A DNA stretch of 64,000 nt from Odiellus spinosus (lineage: Eukaryota > Arthropoda > Arachnida > Opiliones > Phalangiidae). The position numbers and the translations under genes were made by a program. Below are positions 33,895 to 45,553 of this stretch, in pieces. Under the pieces are notes generated by a model. The model did not search any database. It saw nothing but the letters and a program-made list of their open reading frames with translations, and was not told the origin of the DNA. The stretch is taken from the NCBI GenBank assembly GCA_963920705.1, contig OY987233.1, positions 8,050,001 to 8,114,000 on the forward strand. Direction: 5' to 3'. Numbering within the stretch: the stretch's first letter is position 1; each line of letters opens with the position of its first letter.

Positions 33895-34078
33895 CCAACC
33901 AATCATGTAACGCCCTGCCTTCCAGCGAACAAAATTCTTGTGGCACGCGCTATGTCGAGCGCAATTATAGCGCGAGATGTGATAAATAATTCACAAGATG
34001 TGACAAACGGTGCGCGCGACATTGCACGTGCCACGAGTATTTTGTTCGCTGGAAGGCAAGCATTACCCGATTGGTTGT
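33895..34078. repeat. 184-bp palindromic element G
   Basis: CCTTCCAGCGAACAAAATTC, TTGTGGCACGCGC at the left is matched by GCACGTGCCACGAGTATTTT, GTTCGCTGGAAGG at the right. The outer pair is AACCAATCATGTAACG / ATTACCCGATTGGTT. The whole segment could fold into one hairpin. Confidence 0.75.
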
Positions 34079-34597
34079 AGGTGTCAATTTAAAAGAACAA
34101 TGAAATCTGGATCTATTTTGACTTTTAAAGTCATTGGGATATATTTCCCGAATGATTAACTACGGGATAGGTCTTAGAATTAGTAGAAGAATCGAACTAT
34201 TGGGGAAAATTGAGTCCGGAGACGGGTGGCGCCATCCACGAGATGGGGATAAGCAATGGAAAAACCCAGAACTTTCCATATAAAAGTTCAATCACACCGA
34301 CGGAACACATCATATTTTAGCAAATTAGAGCAATTTGTATATTTTTAGAAACCAAATACGCACGCGTAACACAAACGTGACCTTTACGTTGCGCTAAACC
34401 ACGTATTATCCCCGACCCAGAGATAGCGCTACAATCAACCTATGGGAAGAGGCATATCTCTAAACATGATGATAAGCCCATAACAGTACGAAGCTGGCGC
34501 TTGGACTGTAGTCCCACATTCTAGTTTTTTTATAATTAGTTCTTGTTGATGAATTAAGTTTTAAAGAAATACACAGAGAAGTAAACAAGGTGTTTAC

Positions 34598-34687
34598 CTT
34601 CAGGCAAAGACTCTTTACTATCCGACGACACAATATTGATGGAACTTTCGGCTTCCAAGGCTTCCGTCGGAAAATCATACTTCTTAC
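34598..34687 (-). CDS. Ig gene tail exon 8 (candidate)
   Basis: This 90-bp segment has acceptor tatttag and donor CTGAAG|gtaaac. In phase 1 it reads GKKYDFPTEALEAESSINIV SSDSKESLPE, an acidic, serine-rich stretch with no fold. Both ends are phase 1 and the length is a multiple of three. The composition looks coding against the AT-rich surroundings. The acceptor tract is only moderately pyrimidine-rich, so this is less certain than the Ig exons. Confidence 0.55.
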
Positions 34688-35084
34688 CTAAATACAGGCG
34701 GAAGCAAACAACCATGAACAACTTTTCCATTAGGTAATTTAATTACCTTTCAATAATTAATGGTATGGAAGAACGGGTTAATACAATAATTAAACTTAAA
34801 TATTATAATTGTGATATATCTGACGAGGGGTGGGTCAATCAGAAAAAAAATATGATTTTTAAATCCGTCGAATTTTTCAATTTTTAATTCTTCTCTAAAT
34901 TTTATTTATTTGCGGATTTTGGAAAAATACTATGGGTTCCTACAAATCTTTGTATTTGATTTTTTTATATAAGGAATTTTCCTGGTACTTTTAAAAACTT
35001 AGGATTTCGTTTCGTTTTTTCGTGTATTTGAAATTCTGGGTGATTTAAAATAAAAAATATAGTGATGGATCTTTATTTTTATTT

Positions 35085-35285
35085 TTTTCCTGATTTTTAG
35101 ATTATTTTTCCGGATTTTGGGATTTTTTTTGGATATATGGATGGTTTCAGATTTATGGGTTTTTTCGGATTTATATGGATTTTTTTTCGGATATATATGG
35201 ATTATTTCGGATTTATGGATATTTTCGGATTTATGTATATTTTCGGATTTTCTCGGATTCATGGATTTTTCAAAAATTTCTCGAT
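35085..35285 (+). repeat. low-complexity TTTTCGGATTTATGGAT repeats
   Basis: Irregular TTTTCGGATTTATGGA units make both strands open by chance (133- and 98-codon frames). No gene is supported. Confidence 0.7.
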
Positions 35286-35596
35286 TTCCCCAAGTTATAA
35301 GCCGGGTTAATTTTAAATATTTCGCCAAACCCAAGGGATTTAATTTGAACGATAGAAAAATTATACGCTTTGCAATTAAAAAAAACAACTCTGATTGCAT
35401 TTTAATTATTTAAAATATAGAATTTTTGCAAAGTTCAACATGTTTCCTTTCAGTTTTAAAAGAGATACATTTTTTATTAGGATACAGTGAAATATTTTGA
35501 AACATCCAAAATCTAATGGAATATCAAAATTAACTTTCCCAATACCGTTCCATAGGTCAGATTTTTCCTCAATTAATCAAACTTAAATAAATTTAA

Positions 35597-36048
35597 ATGG
35601 AATCTTGGAGCTGAAAAGGGAACATCTTTTAAATTTATTTTCGGAATCACCATACCATAAAACGTATTCGATAATTTTTTCCCAATTTTTAGACACGTTA
35701 TTGGTGTTTAAATTAATTTGGTAAAATTTTTATGAAAGTAAATATAAATTCGGGCCAATCATATTATTTCAGCCTTCAACAGCGCTTGTAATGTCCTAAC
35801 ATTAAGACTAGAATAGGCCGTCGTTTGATGTTCAAGACTTTGATGTTGCGACATAACAAAGCACTGTTGAAGGCTGAAATAATATGATTGGTCCGAATTT
35901 ATATTTACTTTTATTCAAACTTTACCAAACTATAGAAATTAATTTAAACACCAAAAACGTGTCTAAAAATTGTCGAATACTTTTTTTTGGCATGCGGATT
36001 TCGAAAATAAATCCAAAAGCTGTGTCATTTTTAGCTCCAAGTTTCTCT
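35597..36048. repeat. family D element, complete (452 bp)
   Basis: TTAA lies at 35593-35596 and 36049-36052. The ends are ATGGAATCTTGGAGCTGAAA and TTTTTAGCTCCAAGTTTCTC. The inner arms repeat ATTCGGGCCAATCATATTAT and AATATGATTGGTCCGAATTT in inverted orientation around an asymmetric core. Confidence 0.85.
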
Positions 36049-36426
36049 TTAAACATCTCTGGTTATGTTTTTAAACCTCAATAACTTGATTATATTTTGA
36101 ACCATCTCTTTATATATACAGAAAAATCAGCCACGTGTAACCAAAGTCTCCTTCCCACCGAAAATAAAGATAAAAAATAATAATCATAAAATGGCCAATG
36201 AAGTCTTGCCGGCTGGTCTAGAAAAAAATGTAATCCTAATAAAATTACAAGAACTTTATGAAAAACCCCAATTGCGTTGCTTGTCCAGCATGGCAACGCA
36301 ATATTGTAAGCCGTTGAAAATAATAATGAAGTTTAGGTACTCGAGAGTTAAAAAAAAATTCAATTATGTAAACTCAAAGGGTGGGTGAAAATGAAATTAT
36401 TTCATTCATAATCATAAATGTTTTAA

Positions 36427-36823
36427 TGGAGAATGCAACCAAAAACAAGTGATTTTTTTTTTGATTCGTTATTGTTTAAGTCGGCCTAACACAGTGAAAA
36501 AATTTACGAACAAATATTAAACTAGAAATAAATTTAAAACTTACACGAAAATAGGCTTAGCGGGATTCATGGAGATCCTGATTTCCTCGCGTATAAGATC
36601 TAGCGACCAATCGAACGCGATTGCAAGTCTCGTGAACGACTGGCCTTAGCGCAGTTATCAGGCAATTCAGGATCTCCATGAATCCCGCTAAGCCTATTTT
36701 CGTGTAAGTTTTAAATTTATTTCTAGTTTAATATTTGTTTTGTAGACTTTTTATCGGTGGATTAGGCCTATTTAAACGATAAGAAATCGATAAAAACACT
36801 TGATTTTCCTTTTCTCTTTCCAT
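36427..36823. repeat. family A element, complete (397 bp)
   Basis: TTAA lies at 36423-36426 and 36824-36827. Both arms carry TTATTTCTAGTTTAATATTT or its complement and GGATTCATGGAGATCCTGA in inverted orientation. It is almost entirely palindromic. Confidence 0.85.
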
Positions 36824-36829
36824 TTAAAG

Positions 36830-37722
36830 GGATAATGAAGTAAAATTTAATTTTAATTGTTAAAAATAATTTAAAATGCTCATAAACATTACTAAAACTC
36901 AAAAACTAAGCTTTATAATTACTTTATTGGATATATTTGGTCCTAATTATATGGTCATAAAATAGATTTAAAAATAATTTTAGAAATATAGCTTTAAACC
37001 CTCCCTTTTAGGGTCCGAAGAATCTTTATCCGATTTCTTCCCAATTTTTTTTTTTTCTTTTTCTTTTCTGTTTTAGATTTTCTTCTTGACAAATTCGTTA
37101 ACGATTTTAAGATGGGGGCCTATATATAGGATGGGATATTAGAAAGTGGGGAATCACCCCCTTTTTGAAAGGACCGTAATTTCGGAAAGGAATTGGGCGG
37201 GGTAGAGTGTGGGGGGGAGGGGCAAGGGGAAGGATGGCGCCTGTATGAAACATTTTATCGCTTTCTTTCCGTCTCTTTAGCCAGGGATTAAAGCAGCGTG
37301 CGATATTTCCTACATCAAACGAGGGGGGTTCCAAACTTCCGAGTCTTTAAGACAAAAAGGCATAGAGATTGGATGCGAAATTTTAATGAAATCTACAAGA
37401 TTTTCCGTGATTAGAGTTTTAAAATTATAGTCATTTTGGAAATTGGTTAGTTACGCTGTAATTTACTGGTATTCACAAAATGATGTTCATTTCAATTTAT
37501 GCTATTTTAAACGCGAAATTCCACTTTCAAACGCTTTAAAATTCTTATTTCTAGCCCCTAAATACTCGTGAAAAATCTCATTTGAGTTTCCATTGATAGA
37601 GAAAATTGACTCAAGACATGAAACAATTACATCGATAACGACGCCAAGAACGAATTATAGACTGATTATAGAATAGAAAATATGTATGGTAAAAGGAATA
37701 GAAGCTTCAGCATTCTCTCTAC
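36830..37722. other. no gene seen
   Basis: A G-rich, low-complexity patch (GTGTGGGGGGGAGGGGCAAG, about 37208) lies in otherwise AT-rich DNA. The 75-codon minus frame over it has no signature. Confidence 0.45.
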
Positions 37723-38013
37723 AGCTACGGTTACACTAACATTTCTTAATCGATTTGAAACGGTAAAATCAAACCGATATTGAAATCACCAGGAATCGTT
37801 TTAAGCATCACGAGTTCACGCATTATCTTTATAATTCGATTTACTGTAGCTTCATCTATCGGTTATTGAAACCGAATCGGTATGAAACTGATTCCCGAAT
37901 CAGTTCCGAGAAATCTAATCAAATCGATTCGATAAAAGACGGTTTCCCGTTCACACGACTCCGTTTTGAAACGGTTTAAATCGATTCCAATATCTAGTAT
38001 ACGAACGCGGCTT
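37723..38013 (+). repeat. family B element
   Basis: It runs from AGCTACGGTTACACTAACAT to TAGTATACGAACGCGGCT. It carries AATCGATTTGAAACGGTAAA, TTCATCTATCGGTTATTG, GACGGTTTCCCGTTCACACG and TTTAAATCGATTCCAA. Confidence 0.8.
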
Positions 38014-38282
38014 ACAATTTCAGTGGAAGGGTTTGGTCGAGCGGAAAACGGGGTATCTCTACTTCCGATAGGTCTCTTGTTGGCAATGTATGCCAAAGTT
38101 TTCCTGAGTAAATCGTAAATGGTTATTTAACCGAATTCGACAAAAATTAAGGTATTTTATATTTTGATTAATTTTTTGTTGGGTTAATTCAACGCGACAA
38201 CGGGTTGAAACACATCATAGTCTATTGTGGTGAATAGAAGGTGAAAAAAATAGGAAAATATATATAATATGGGAATAATTAA

Positions 38283-38757
38283 AACTGAGGCTGTCACCAT
38301 TTTTTTTCCAACCGACTATGGATTCTACTTTCAGTATTATCATATTATTAAAACGCCATATTCAAAATTTAAATCTATGGGTTAACGAATGAGAAAGAAA
38401 CTTCAAAATGAAAATGTCAAAAAGTATGTAGGTAATTTTTTCTGATATGAAAAAAGTAGTTGACTTGTTCTGGATTAAGTACTTTTAGGAAAAAGACCGC
38501 GCGAAAGCGACCTTATCACAGGTGCCAGAACGCGACGAGAATCAACTGTTGGCTCTTTACAATAGTGATTAAATCACGCGACCATAATGATGACGTAGTA
38601 TTGCGCGGAATTTTTATTTTAATCATTATATGTATTTTCACTGTCGCGGCAATATTTTCTATGCCATATGTATATTCGAATCTTTTTTTAACGATCTTTC
38701 CAAGAATGCTACTCAATTTCCATTTGGCGTTCATAAAAAAACAATGACAGCCTCACT
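38283..38757 (+). repeat. family C element, complete (475 bp)
   Basis: TTAA lies at 38279-38282 and 38758-38761. The ends are AACTGAGGCTGTCACCATTT and AATGACAGCCTCACT. The interior has GTAGTTGACTTGTTCTGGAT, GACCGCGCGAAAGCGACC and ATGATGACGTAGTATTG. Open frames of 95 and 72 codons here are chance. This is the best reference copy of the family. Confidence 0.85.
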
Positions 38758-39389
38758 TTAATGAGGAAATCTTCTCCTATTTTCAATACTCCTAGTTTTA
38801 GCGATGGGTGAGAGTAAAGTACAGGGGTATTTGAGAAAAGAGTGGAAGGCCATAAAAACGGAAATTAATAAGCTTAGCCCAATTTGTTGGGTCAAGCTCA
38901 TTTGGGGAAAAGAATTTGATACCGTTTTGATAATCGCGCGACCCCCCGAGCCTTCCCGAATACGCTTCGCAACGGAAAGACATTACATATATATATACAC
39001 AAGCCTCGCTGGTTTAATCATCCGCGTGGTGGAGGTTCCAAAGCCAGCTTAATTGCGCATCCACCCTTTCTCCCCCTAGCTATTACTCCTAGCTAGACTA
39101 ATAAGAGAAAGCTAGCACTCGCTACGGAGGACCCTAGAATGAATATAGATGCGCAACGTTTTTGCTCATTAACCATTAAAAAAGCTAGAGGCAAGAAAAT
39201 AAAAGAAAAAAAAAAGTTTAATAATGAACCGAACAGTTTTGGGTAAGAATTATTCACGATTCGAAGGGAAACTTAAAATGGAATTTTATAATAAAGAAAA
39301 TCGAACACGAAAACCTGGTAATTTAATTATTTATTCTTAGGTTTTCCCCAATTAAGGCATGTTCCCATTTCTCCCAATTGATACTACTT

Positions 39390-41100
39390 GGGGGTTCGGG
39401 GAGAAAGTTCGGGGGTTCGGGGAGAAAGTTCGGGGGTTCGGGGAGAAAGTTCGGGGGTTCGGGGAGAAAGTTCGGGGGTTCGGGGAGAAAGTTCGGGGGT
39501 TCGGGGAGAAAGTTCGGGGGTTCGGGGAGAAAGTTCGGGGGTTCGGGGAGAAAGTTCGGGGGTTCGGGGAGAAAGTTCGGGGGTTCGGGGAGAAATTTCG
39601 GGGGTTCGGGGAGAAAGTTCGGGGGTTCGGGGAGAAAGTTCGGGGGTTCGGGGAGAAAGTTCGGGGGTTCGGGGAGAAAGTTCGGGGGTTCGGGGAGAAA
39701 GTTCGGGGGTTCGGGGAGAAAGTTCGGGGGTTCGGGGAGAAAGTTCGGGGGTTCGGGGAGAAAGTTCGGGGGTTCGGGGAGAAAGTTCGGGGGTTCGGGG
39801 AGAAAGTTCGGGGGTTCGGGGAGAAAGTTCGGGGGTTCGGGGAGAAAGTTCGGGGGTTCGGGGAGAAAGTTCGGGGGTTCGGGGAGAAAGTTCGGGGGTT
39901 CGGGGAGAAAGTTCGGGGGTTCGGGGAGAAAGTTCGGGGGTTCGGGGAGAAAGTTCGGGGGTTCGGGGAGAAAGTTCGGGGGTTCGGGGAGAAAGTTCGG
40001 GGGTTCGGGGAGAAAGTTCGGGGGTTCGGGGAGAAAGTTCGGGGGTTCGGGGGAGAAAGTTCGGGGGTTCGGGGAGAAAGTTCGGGGGTTCGGGGAGAAA
40101 GTTCGGGGGTTCGGGGAGAAAGTTCGGGGGTTCGGGGAGAAAGTTCGGGGGTTCGGGGAGAAAGTTCGGGGGTTCGGGGAGAAAGTTCGGGGGTTCGGGG
40201 AGAAAGTTCGGGGGTTCGGGGAGAAAGTTCGGGGGTTCGGGGAGAAAGTTCGGGGGTTCGGGGAGAAAGTTCGGGGGTTCGGGGAGAAATGTTCGGGGAG
40301 AAATGTTCGGGGGTTCGGGGAGAAATGTTCGGGGGTTCGGGGAGAAATGTTCGGGGGTTCGGCGAGAAATGTTCGGGGGTTCGGCGAGAAAGTTCGGGGG
40401 TTCGGCGAGAAATGTTCGGGGGTTCGGCGAGAAAGTTCGGGGGTTCGGCGAGAAAGTTCGGGGGTTCGGCGAGAAAGTTCGGGGGTTCGGCGAGAAAGTT
40501 CGGGGGTTCGGCGAGAAAGTTCGGGGGTTCGGCGAGAAAGTTCGGGGGTTCGGGGAGAAAGTTCGGGGGTTCGGGGAGAAAGTTCGGGGGTTCGGGGAGA
40601 AAGTTCGGGTGTTCGGGGAGAAAGTTCGGGTGTTCGGGGAGAAAGTTCGGGTGTTCGGGGAGAAAGTTCGGGTGTTCGGGGAGAAAGTTCGGGTGTTCGG
40701 GGAGAAAGTTCGGGTGTTCGGGGAGAAAGTTCGGGTGTTCGGGGAGAAAGTTCGGGTGTTCGGGGAGAAAGTTCGGGTGTTCGGGGAGAAAGTTCGGGTG
40801 TTCGGGGAGAAAGTTCGGGTGTTCGGGGAGAAAGTTCGGGGGTTCGGGGAGAAAGTTCGGGGGTTCGGGGAGAAAGTTCGGGGAGAAAGTTCGGGGGTTC
40901 GGGGAGAAAGTTCGGGGGTTCGGGGAGAAATGTTCGGGGGTTCGGCGAGAAAGTTCGGGGGTTCGGGGAGAAAGTTCGGGGGTTCGGCGAGAAAACGGGG
41001 GTTCGGCGAGAAAATGGGGGTTCGGCGAGAAAACGGGATTTGGCGAGAAAACGGGATTTGGCGAGAAAACGGGATTTGGCGAGAAAACGGGATTTGGAGA
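39390..41100 (+). repeat. G-rich 21-bp minisatellite, about 1.7 kb
   Basis: Roughly 78 copies of TTCGGGGGTTCGGGGAGAAA+G are followed by four 18-bp GAGAAAACGGGATTTGGC units (about 41025-41100). Variants come in blocks: GGGGAG in most units, a TTCGGCGAG block at about 40360-40545 and a GGGTGTTCGG block at about 40605-40830. Single-base gains also occur, such as near 40050. Twenty-one is a multiple of three and the unit has no stop in several frames, so five frames of about 585-640 codons are open. None is supported as a gene. Each unit pair offers four G-runs that could form a G-quadruplex. Confidence 0.97.
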
Positions 41101-41252
41101 ACTTTTTGGGTGAAATGGGGGCCAACCAGAACTAAGCATCAATACGTCAGTCGCGTTTTTTAATGTGAAGTCATGTAAAAACAGAAGTAGGTAAAAGAAA
41201 GGATACACTGTATCCTTTTCTCTGAGTAAGTTTAAAATAATTTCTAGCTTAA

Positions 41253-41458
41253 AGGGAGAATGCAACCTAACAACAAGTGATTTTTTAAGGACTAATTATC
41301 GTTTAAATAGGAATGCAGCTAAGCCTATTTCTGGGTAAGTTTTAAATTTATTTCTAGTTTATTATTTGTTTGTAATTATTATTACTGGTGGATTAGGCCT
41401 ATAAACGATAAGGAATCGATTTAAAAAAAATCTCTTGTTGTTAGGTTGCATTCTCCCT
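41253..41458. repeat. family A element, internally deleted (206 bp)
   Basis: The ends are AGGGAGAATGCAACCTAACA and TTGTTAGGTTGCATTCTCCC. TTAA lies at 41249-41252 and 41459-41462. It sits inside a second family A arm, whose parts are GTAAGTTTAAAATAATTTCT before it and TTAATATTGGTTAC, GGTTTACTACAGAATTAGAC after it. Confidence 0.8.
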
Positions 41459-41820
41459 TTAATATTGGTTACTATAATATTTGGTTTACTACAGAATTAG
41501 ACCTGTTTTAAGGTTAATGTACGGATATAAAACATTATTAGACTACAGTATCCCTTTAAAGATATTAGATCATGTAAACACACAAAGACGAGAACAAAGC
41601 AAAACATTCAAAAATTTCTTAGTAAAAAAATTTTTTTTGTATTTTGAGAAACATTTCTTCAAAGTTTTCGTGAAATAAATAAAAAAATGTGAAATCAAAT
41701 GGAAAACGATACGCGAAGTGGAAAATAAAACAAAGCTAAAGTAAAAGACAAAGAAAATGAAGAAAGAAAACAAAAGAATAAGAAGAAGAAAGGGTTTAAA
41801 GAAGTTTTGGGCGTTCTTAC

Positions 41821-41895
41821 CGTTTCGACCGAATTTGTTTACGGAATTTTGCCACGTTCCAACAATCACCTTTTCGCTACTGGTTTTGTAAGGAC
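41821..41895 (-). CDS. Ig gene tail exon 7 (candidate)
   Basis: This 75-bp segment has acceptor tttttcag and a strong donor, AAACG|gtaagaac. In phase 1 it reads GPYKTSSEKVIVGTWQNSVN KFGRN. It is phase 1 at both ends and 25 codons long, so it could be an optional cassette. The reading frame stays open through the donor for about 83 more codons and becomes strongly hydrophobic (see findings). It has no recognisable domain. It is inferred from splice signals and matching phase. Confidence 0.6.
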
Positions 41896-42311
41896 CTGAA
41901 AAATGACAGGAATTAAGAGATAAAGAGGCTGCAAGCTGCCGAGCCGGAAGGGAAAAAAAGTTAAAGGCCAAAAAGATCAGACGGTGTATGGCACCCTCAC
42001 GCGGAAAGAAAGAAAGAAGAATATAAGAAGAGAGGTTAAGGTTTTATAACACTGTCAAAAGAAAAGTCAAGTGTTTCTTGAATGATAGTGAGATATTTTT
42101 CATTGTAAAAAAAAAAAAAAAAAAAAAAAAAACAACTAGTTTTTCCCCATAAGAATTTATCGATTTGATTAATCCTAAGGTGAGAGTTTCAAACGGAAAG
42201 ATTGCTTACAATGCTAATAGAATGTAACTCAACTTTAAAGGGACCAGGAAACCTGCATAATGTCGAGAATTTCGAGTTAAACGTAAAAACGGATAAAATA
42301 TATATTTTGGT

Positions 42312-42805
42312 CATAAATAGAGCTCGGCATTCGTATAATTTTTAATACTTCATTAAAATCTACTAAATCCTGTTGTATATTATCTGTTTGATTAAAAATA
42401 GACTATTTTTTCATTCGAGTTAACTTATTCGAACCTAATCCATATCCGTTTATTTTTATCCAAAAATGGTCTTATCGTAGAATATTACCCGCGTTATATG
42501 TTCGGATAAAAAAATTCAAAATTTATTTTCGAGAAAATTTGAAAAAAATTTCTTATATTTTAGACTGTTTCTGGAAACTTGAATTTTCTTATCCATCGTT
42601 ATACGTTTGAAAATGAGCAATTTGTTCGTAGATAAAGCGCCAAACGCTTATCTTCGGGTAAACCTTATACATTTAACAATTATACGAATATTGAAATTTC
42701 ATTTTTTAGTTACAAACAATCTATCCGAAAATAGTATATCTGAAAATATACGAATAACAGAAGATTATGGATATCCGCTTCCGAGCTCTAGTCATAAATA
42801 GACCG
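42312..42805. repeat. family F inverted-repeat element
   Basis: GGTCATAAATAGAGCTCGGC at the left is matched by CGAGCTCTAGTCATAAATAG at the right. ATTCGTATAA / TATACGAATAA and many CGGATA motifs add inner symmetry. A related piece is at 49010-49200. Confidence 0.6.
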
Positions 42806-43948
42806 ACTTGGTGTCGAAATAAAGGCATAGTTTTTGTCATTTCAATTAAAATTTGCAATTCAATATCCAATCACTAATCAGCGTTAGTTACATCAGCTAG
42901 AGAATTATGAAAAAGCTAGTTTGACCAGTTAGTTTTTAGATATTTAATTATGAATAAGCAATTACTCTAATAAAATGTCTTAACCCAAGCGCAAGCAAAA
43001 TTATTCTAGATATTACCCATAAAAGGGTTTACTTAATTTTAAACTCAGAGAAGTTATTTCTGGCTGATTTTACGCTAAGCCTAATTCGGGCCTAATTCCG
43101 TTGGGAGGTAAAGAACGTTGAAGACGAGCGCTTTTGGCGCTAGTGTTGCCATGGTTACACTCCGAATGAACGGGCACTTGGAGTGCGCGCGAATCTATCA
43201 GTTAATACGGGGATTGGCCATTGAATTTTTTTCAAATTGAATTAGTTTTGAAATTTGTTTCGATTGATTTCGAGGGGGAAATATTGATATTTTGAAGTAA
43301 CATATATTTGGAGATTTGTAAAAATGACCTGGTCCATCTAAATTAAGACAAATTAGCCATTTGGAAAACTTCTTTAAAGGAAATATGATTTAATAATGAA
43401 ATACTAGTTTATTTTCAAATTACGCCGATTTAGAGGTCTTAGAATAACACATATCCAAGTATATGTTAGAACTATCAATATTTACTTTTTAAAAATAAAT
43501 AAATGATCAAAACAATTCAATGGCTAATCACGACGTTTGACTTTCCGTTCTCTGAAATTTAAAACTAACCAACTTTAAACAAAATTAACCGCTTCAAATG
43601 TGGTCTAAAGTCTTTTGTTCATAATGCATATTCCAAAAATAAATTCCATTTAACATCTATGGATTATATTTTAGGTTGTATCATACTATTAAATTTTCTT
43701 AATTTTACATCTCTGTGTTGACGCGTTCTTAAGAAACCTTTTCAAGGATTTATAGATATTATTTTGCGCTTAAAAAATGGGAAAGATTCAGATTTTGTCA
43801 TTCAAAAAGAAAGTGAACCTTCGACTATTCAGACAATTATTCTCAATTTTTATTTATTTTTAGATGCATAATAAATTAAAAATCACTTAAATTTCCTCTT
43901 CATACTCCATTTAACGCTCCTAATCGAACTAGCCTCATTATCCCTTTT
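42806..43948. other. intronic sequence, nothing assigned
   Basis: Mostly AT-rich. A short patch at 43640-43740 resembles the left part of family C (ATCTATGGATTATATTTTAG, CTGTGTTGACGCGTTC). Confidence 0.45.
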
Positions 43949-43952
43949 TTAA

Positions 43953-44497
43953 GCGAGGCTGTCAATGACATTTCACAAACGCTAAATGTAAATTGAGTAG
44001 TATTTTCGGAAAGATCGTTAAAAAACGATTCAAAATATATATACATATGGCATAGAACAAAATTACCGTGGCAGTAGAAATACATATTTTATAATCGCCA
44101 TTTTCGAAATTTTTTAAATAAAAATTCCAAGCAATACTACGCCATCACTATGGCCGCCTGATTTTGCTATTGTATATGAGCATACAGTTGATTCTCGTGA
44201 GTTCTGGCACAAGTGATAAGGTCGCTTTCACGCGGTCTTTTTCGTAAAAGTACTTAATCCAGAACAAGTCAACTACCTTTTTTTTATCAGAAAAAATTAT
44301 CGTTAATTCCGTTCCACAAATAAACTACGACATATATCGGCAAAAAATTACATCTATATTTTTGACAATTTAATTTTAAAGTTTCTTTCAAACGCCTCAA
44401 CCCAGAGGTATAAAATTTTAAATATGTCGTTTTAATAGTATGATAAAACTAAAAATATAATCAATTTGAATATGAAAAAATGGTTACAGCCTCACTA
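43953..44497 (-). repeat. family C element (copy 7)
   Basis: On the minus strand it shows AACCATTTTTTCATATTCAA, CGGAATTAACGATAATTTTT, TTGACTTGTTCTGGATTAAG, GACCGCGTGAAAGCGACC and GATGGCGTAGTATTGC, ending TGACAGCCTCGC. TTAA lies at 43949-43952; the other flank is TATAA. Confidence 0.8.
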
Positions 44498-45405
44498 TAA
44501 TAATAAGAATATCTGGTTTGAAAGAGAGGAACATTTTTGCACTAAGGTATTTTATGAAGTGGCGCGAGCGTTTTAGGCTTAGCGCGTCTGGGATTGGAAA
44601 AATCCTAGAAGTTGGTGGCTTCAAAAGCACGGGGTGAATCCATTAACGGCATGAAAGTACATGATGGTGGTTTAATTAAAGAGAAGGGAATTTAAAAGCC
44701 ATCAATCAACGAGGAAATGGAATTTTCGAGATGCAAGAATTATACAGAGGCAAAGACAGCTTTTTTTTCCCTCTTCTTTTCATCTTTCAACTAGACCTTC
44801 TTGAAGAAAAAGAGTGGCTCGAAACTAAACACTAGTGATGTTATACTACACTTTATTGTAACGATGGAGTGATACGTAATGTTAGATCCCATATAGAAAA
44901 AGTAGTACGGTATTATTAACAGTTGTAGGTACAGACTGTTCAATTTAATTCAGGCAACTATGTTATACTAAGGGTCAAGAAAGTTCAAGTAAAAAATTCA
45001 GGTGATATAGGTCGATATGCTTTCAAAGGAAATGTCTCAAATAAATTCATACCCGATAAACAAATTTGTGCAGATTCTTCAAAGCGTATTAAGGCGGTAG
45101 TCAATCACCCACCAAAAAGTGTCATTTGCCGTACCTATTATTACGCGAGTCAATAATGCCATCAGATCGAGGCTCTCACTTAAAGAATTGAAATCTTCTT
45201 TAGTTCATGATGTAATTTTGATAATAATAACGCGAGAGATTAGCGAATCTTGTTTAAAAATAACTTATTGAAATTTTATCATTTCCGTACCTATTATTTC
45301 ACGTTCTAATATCGCTAGATTTTTCCACTTTATTTCTGACGAACCGTAAAATTCAGACGTAGTTCGTGGTATTTTTTGACAATTTTAAGTTTAATTTTTC
45401 TTCAG

Positions 45406-45553
45406 TTACGATAAGATGTCGCCACATGAGACTCGTCACCGTCTGGCCTACAGCGTGCCCACCCGCCGCGAGTGGGGGGATACTGACGAAAGAGAGTTTA
45501 GTAGACTGGGAAATAAATCATTCCCAAACAATAGTTATACCCAGAAAAACTGA
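45406..45553 (+). CDS. exon-like plus-strand segment of unknown origin
   Basis: A textbook acceptor (pyrimidine tract plus tttcttcag) is followed by a 48-codon open frame to TGA. It reads YDKMSPHETRHRLAYSVPTR, REWGDTDEREFSRLGNKSFP and NNSYTQKN. The segment is far more GC-rich and charged than its surroundings, with a coding-like residue mix, and resembles a 3'-terminal exon. I do not recognise the protein. No matching upstream plus-strand exon was found in the window. It may be a last exon of another gene, an exon-bearing fragment carried in by duplication, or chance. It lies in the intron between candidate exons 6 and 7 of the Ig gene, on the opposite strand. Confidence 0.35.

Noticed and set aside
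39000-39055. Possible alternative minus-strand last exon (GFGTSTTRMIKPARL...)
   Set aside because: Acceptor is weak, the frame is very short and the tail is not hydrophobic; evidence is too thin to list.
39323-41265. Five overlapping open frames of about 585-640 codons on both strands
   Set aside because: All are products of the 21-bp array: the unit length is a multiple of three and contains no stop in those frames. Peptides are pure repeats with no start context or domain.
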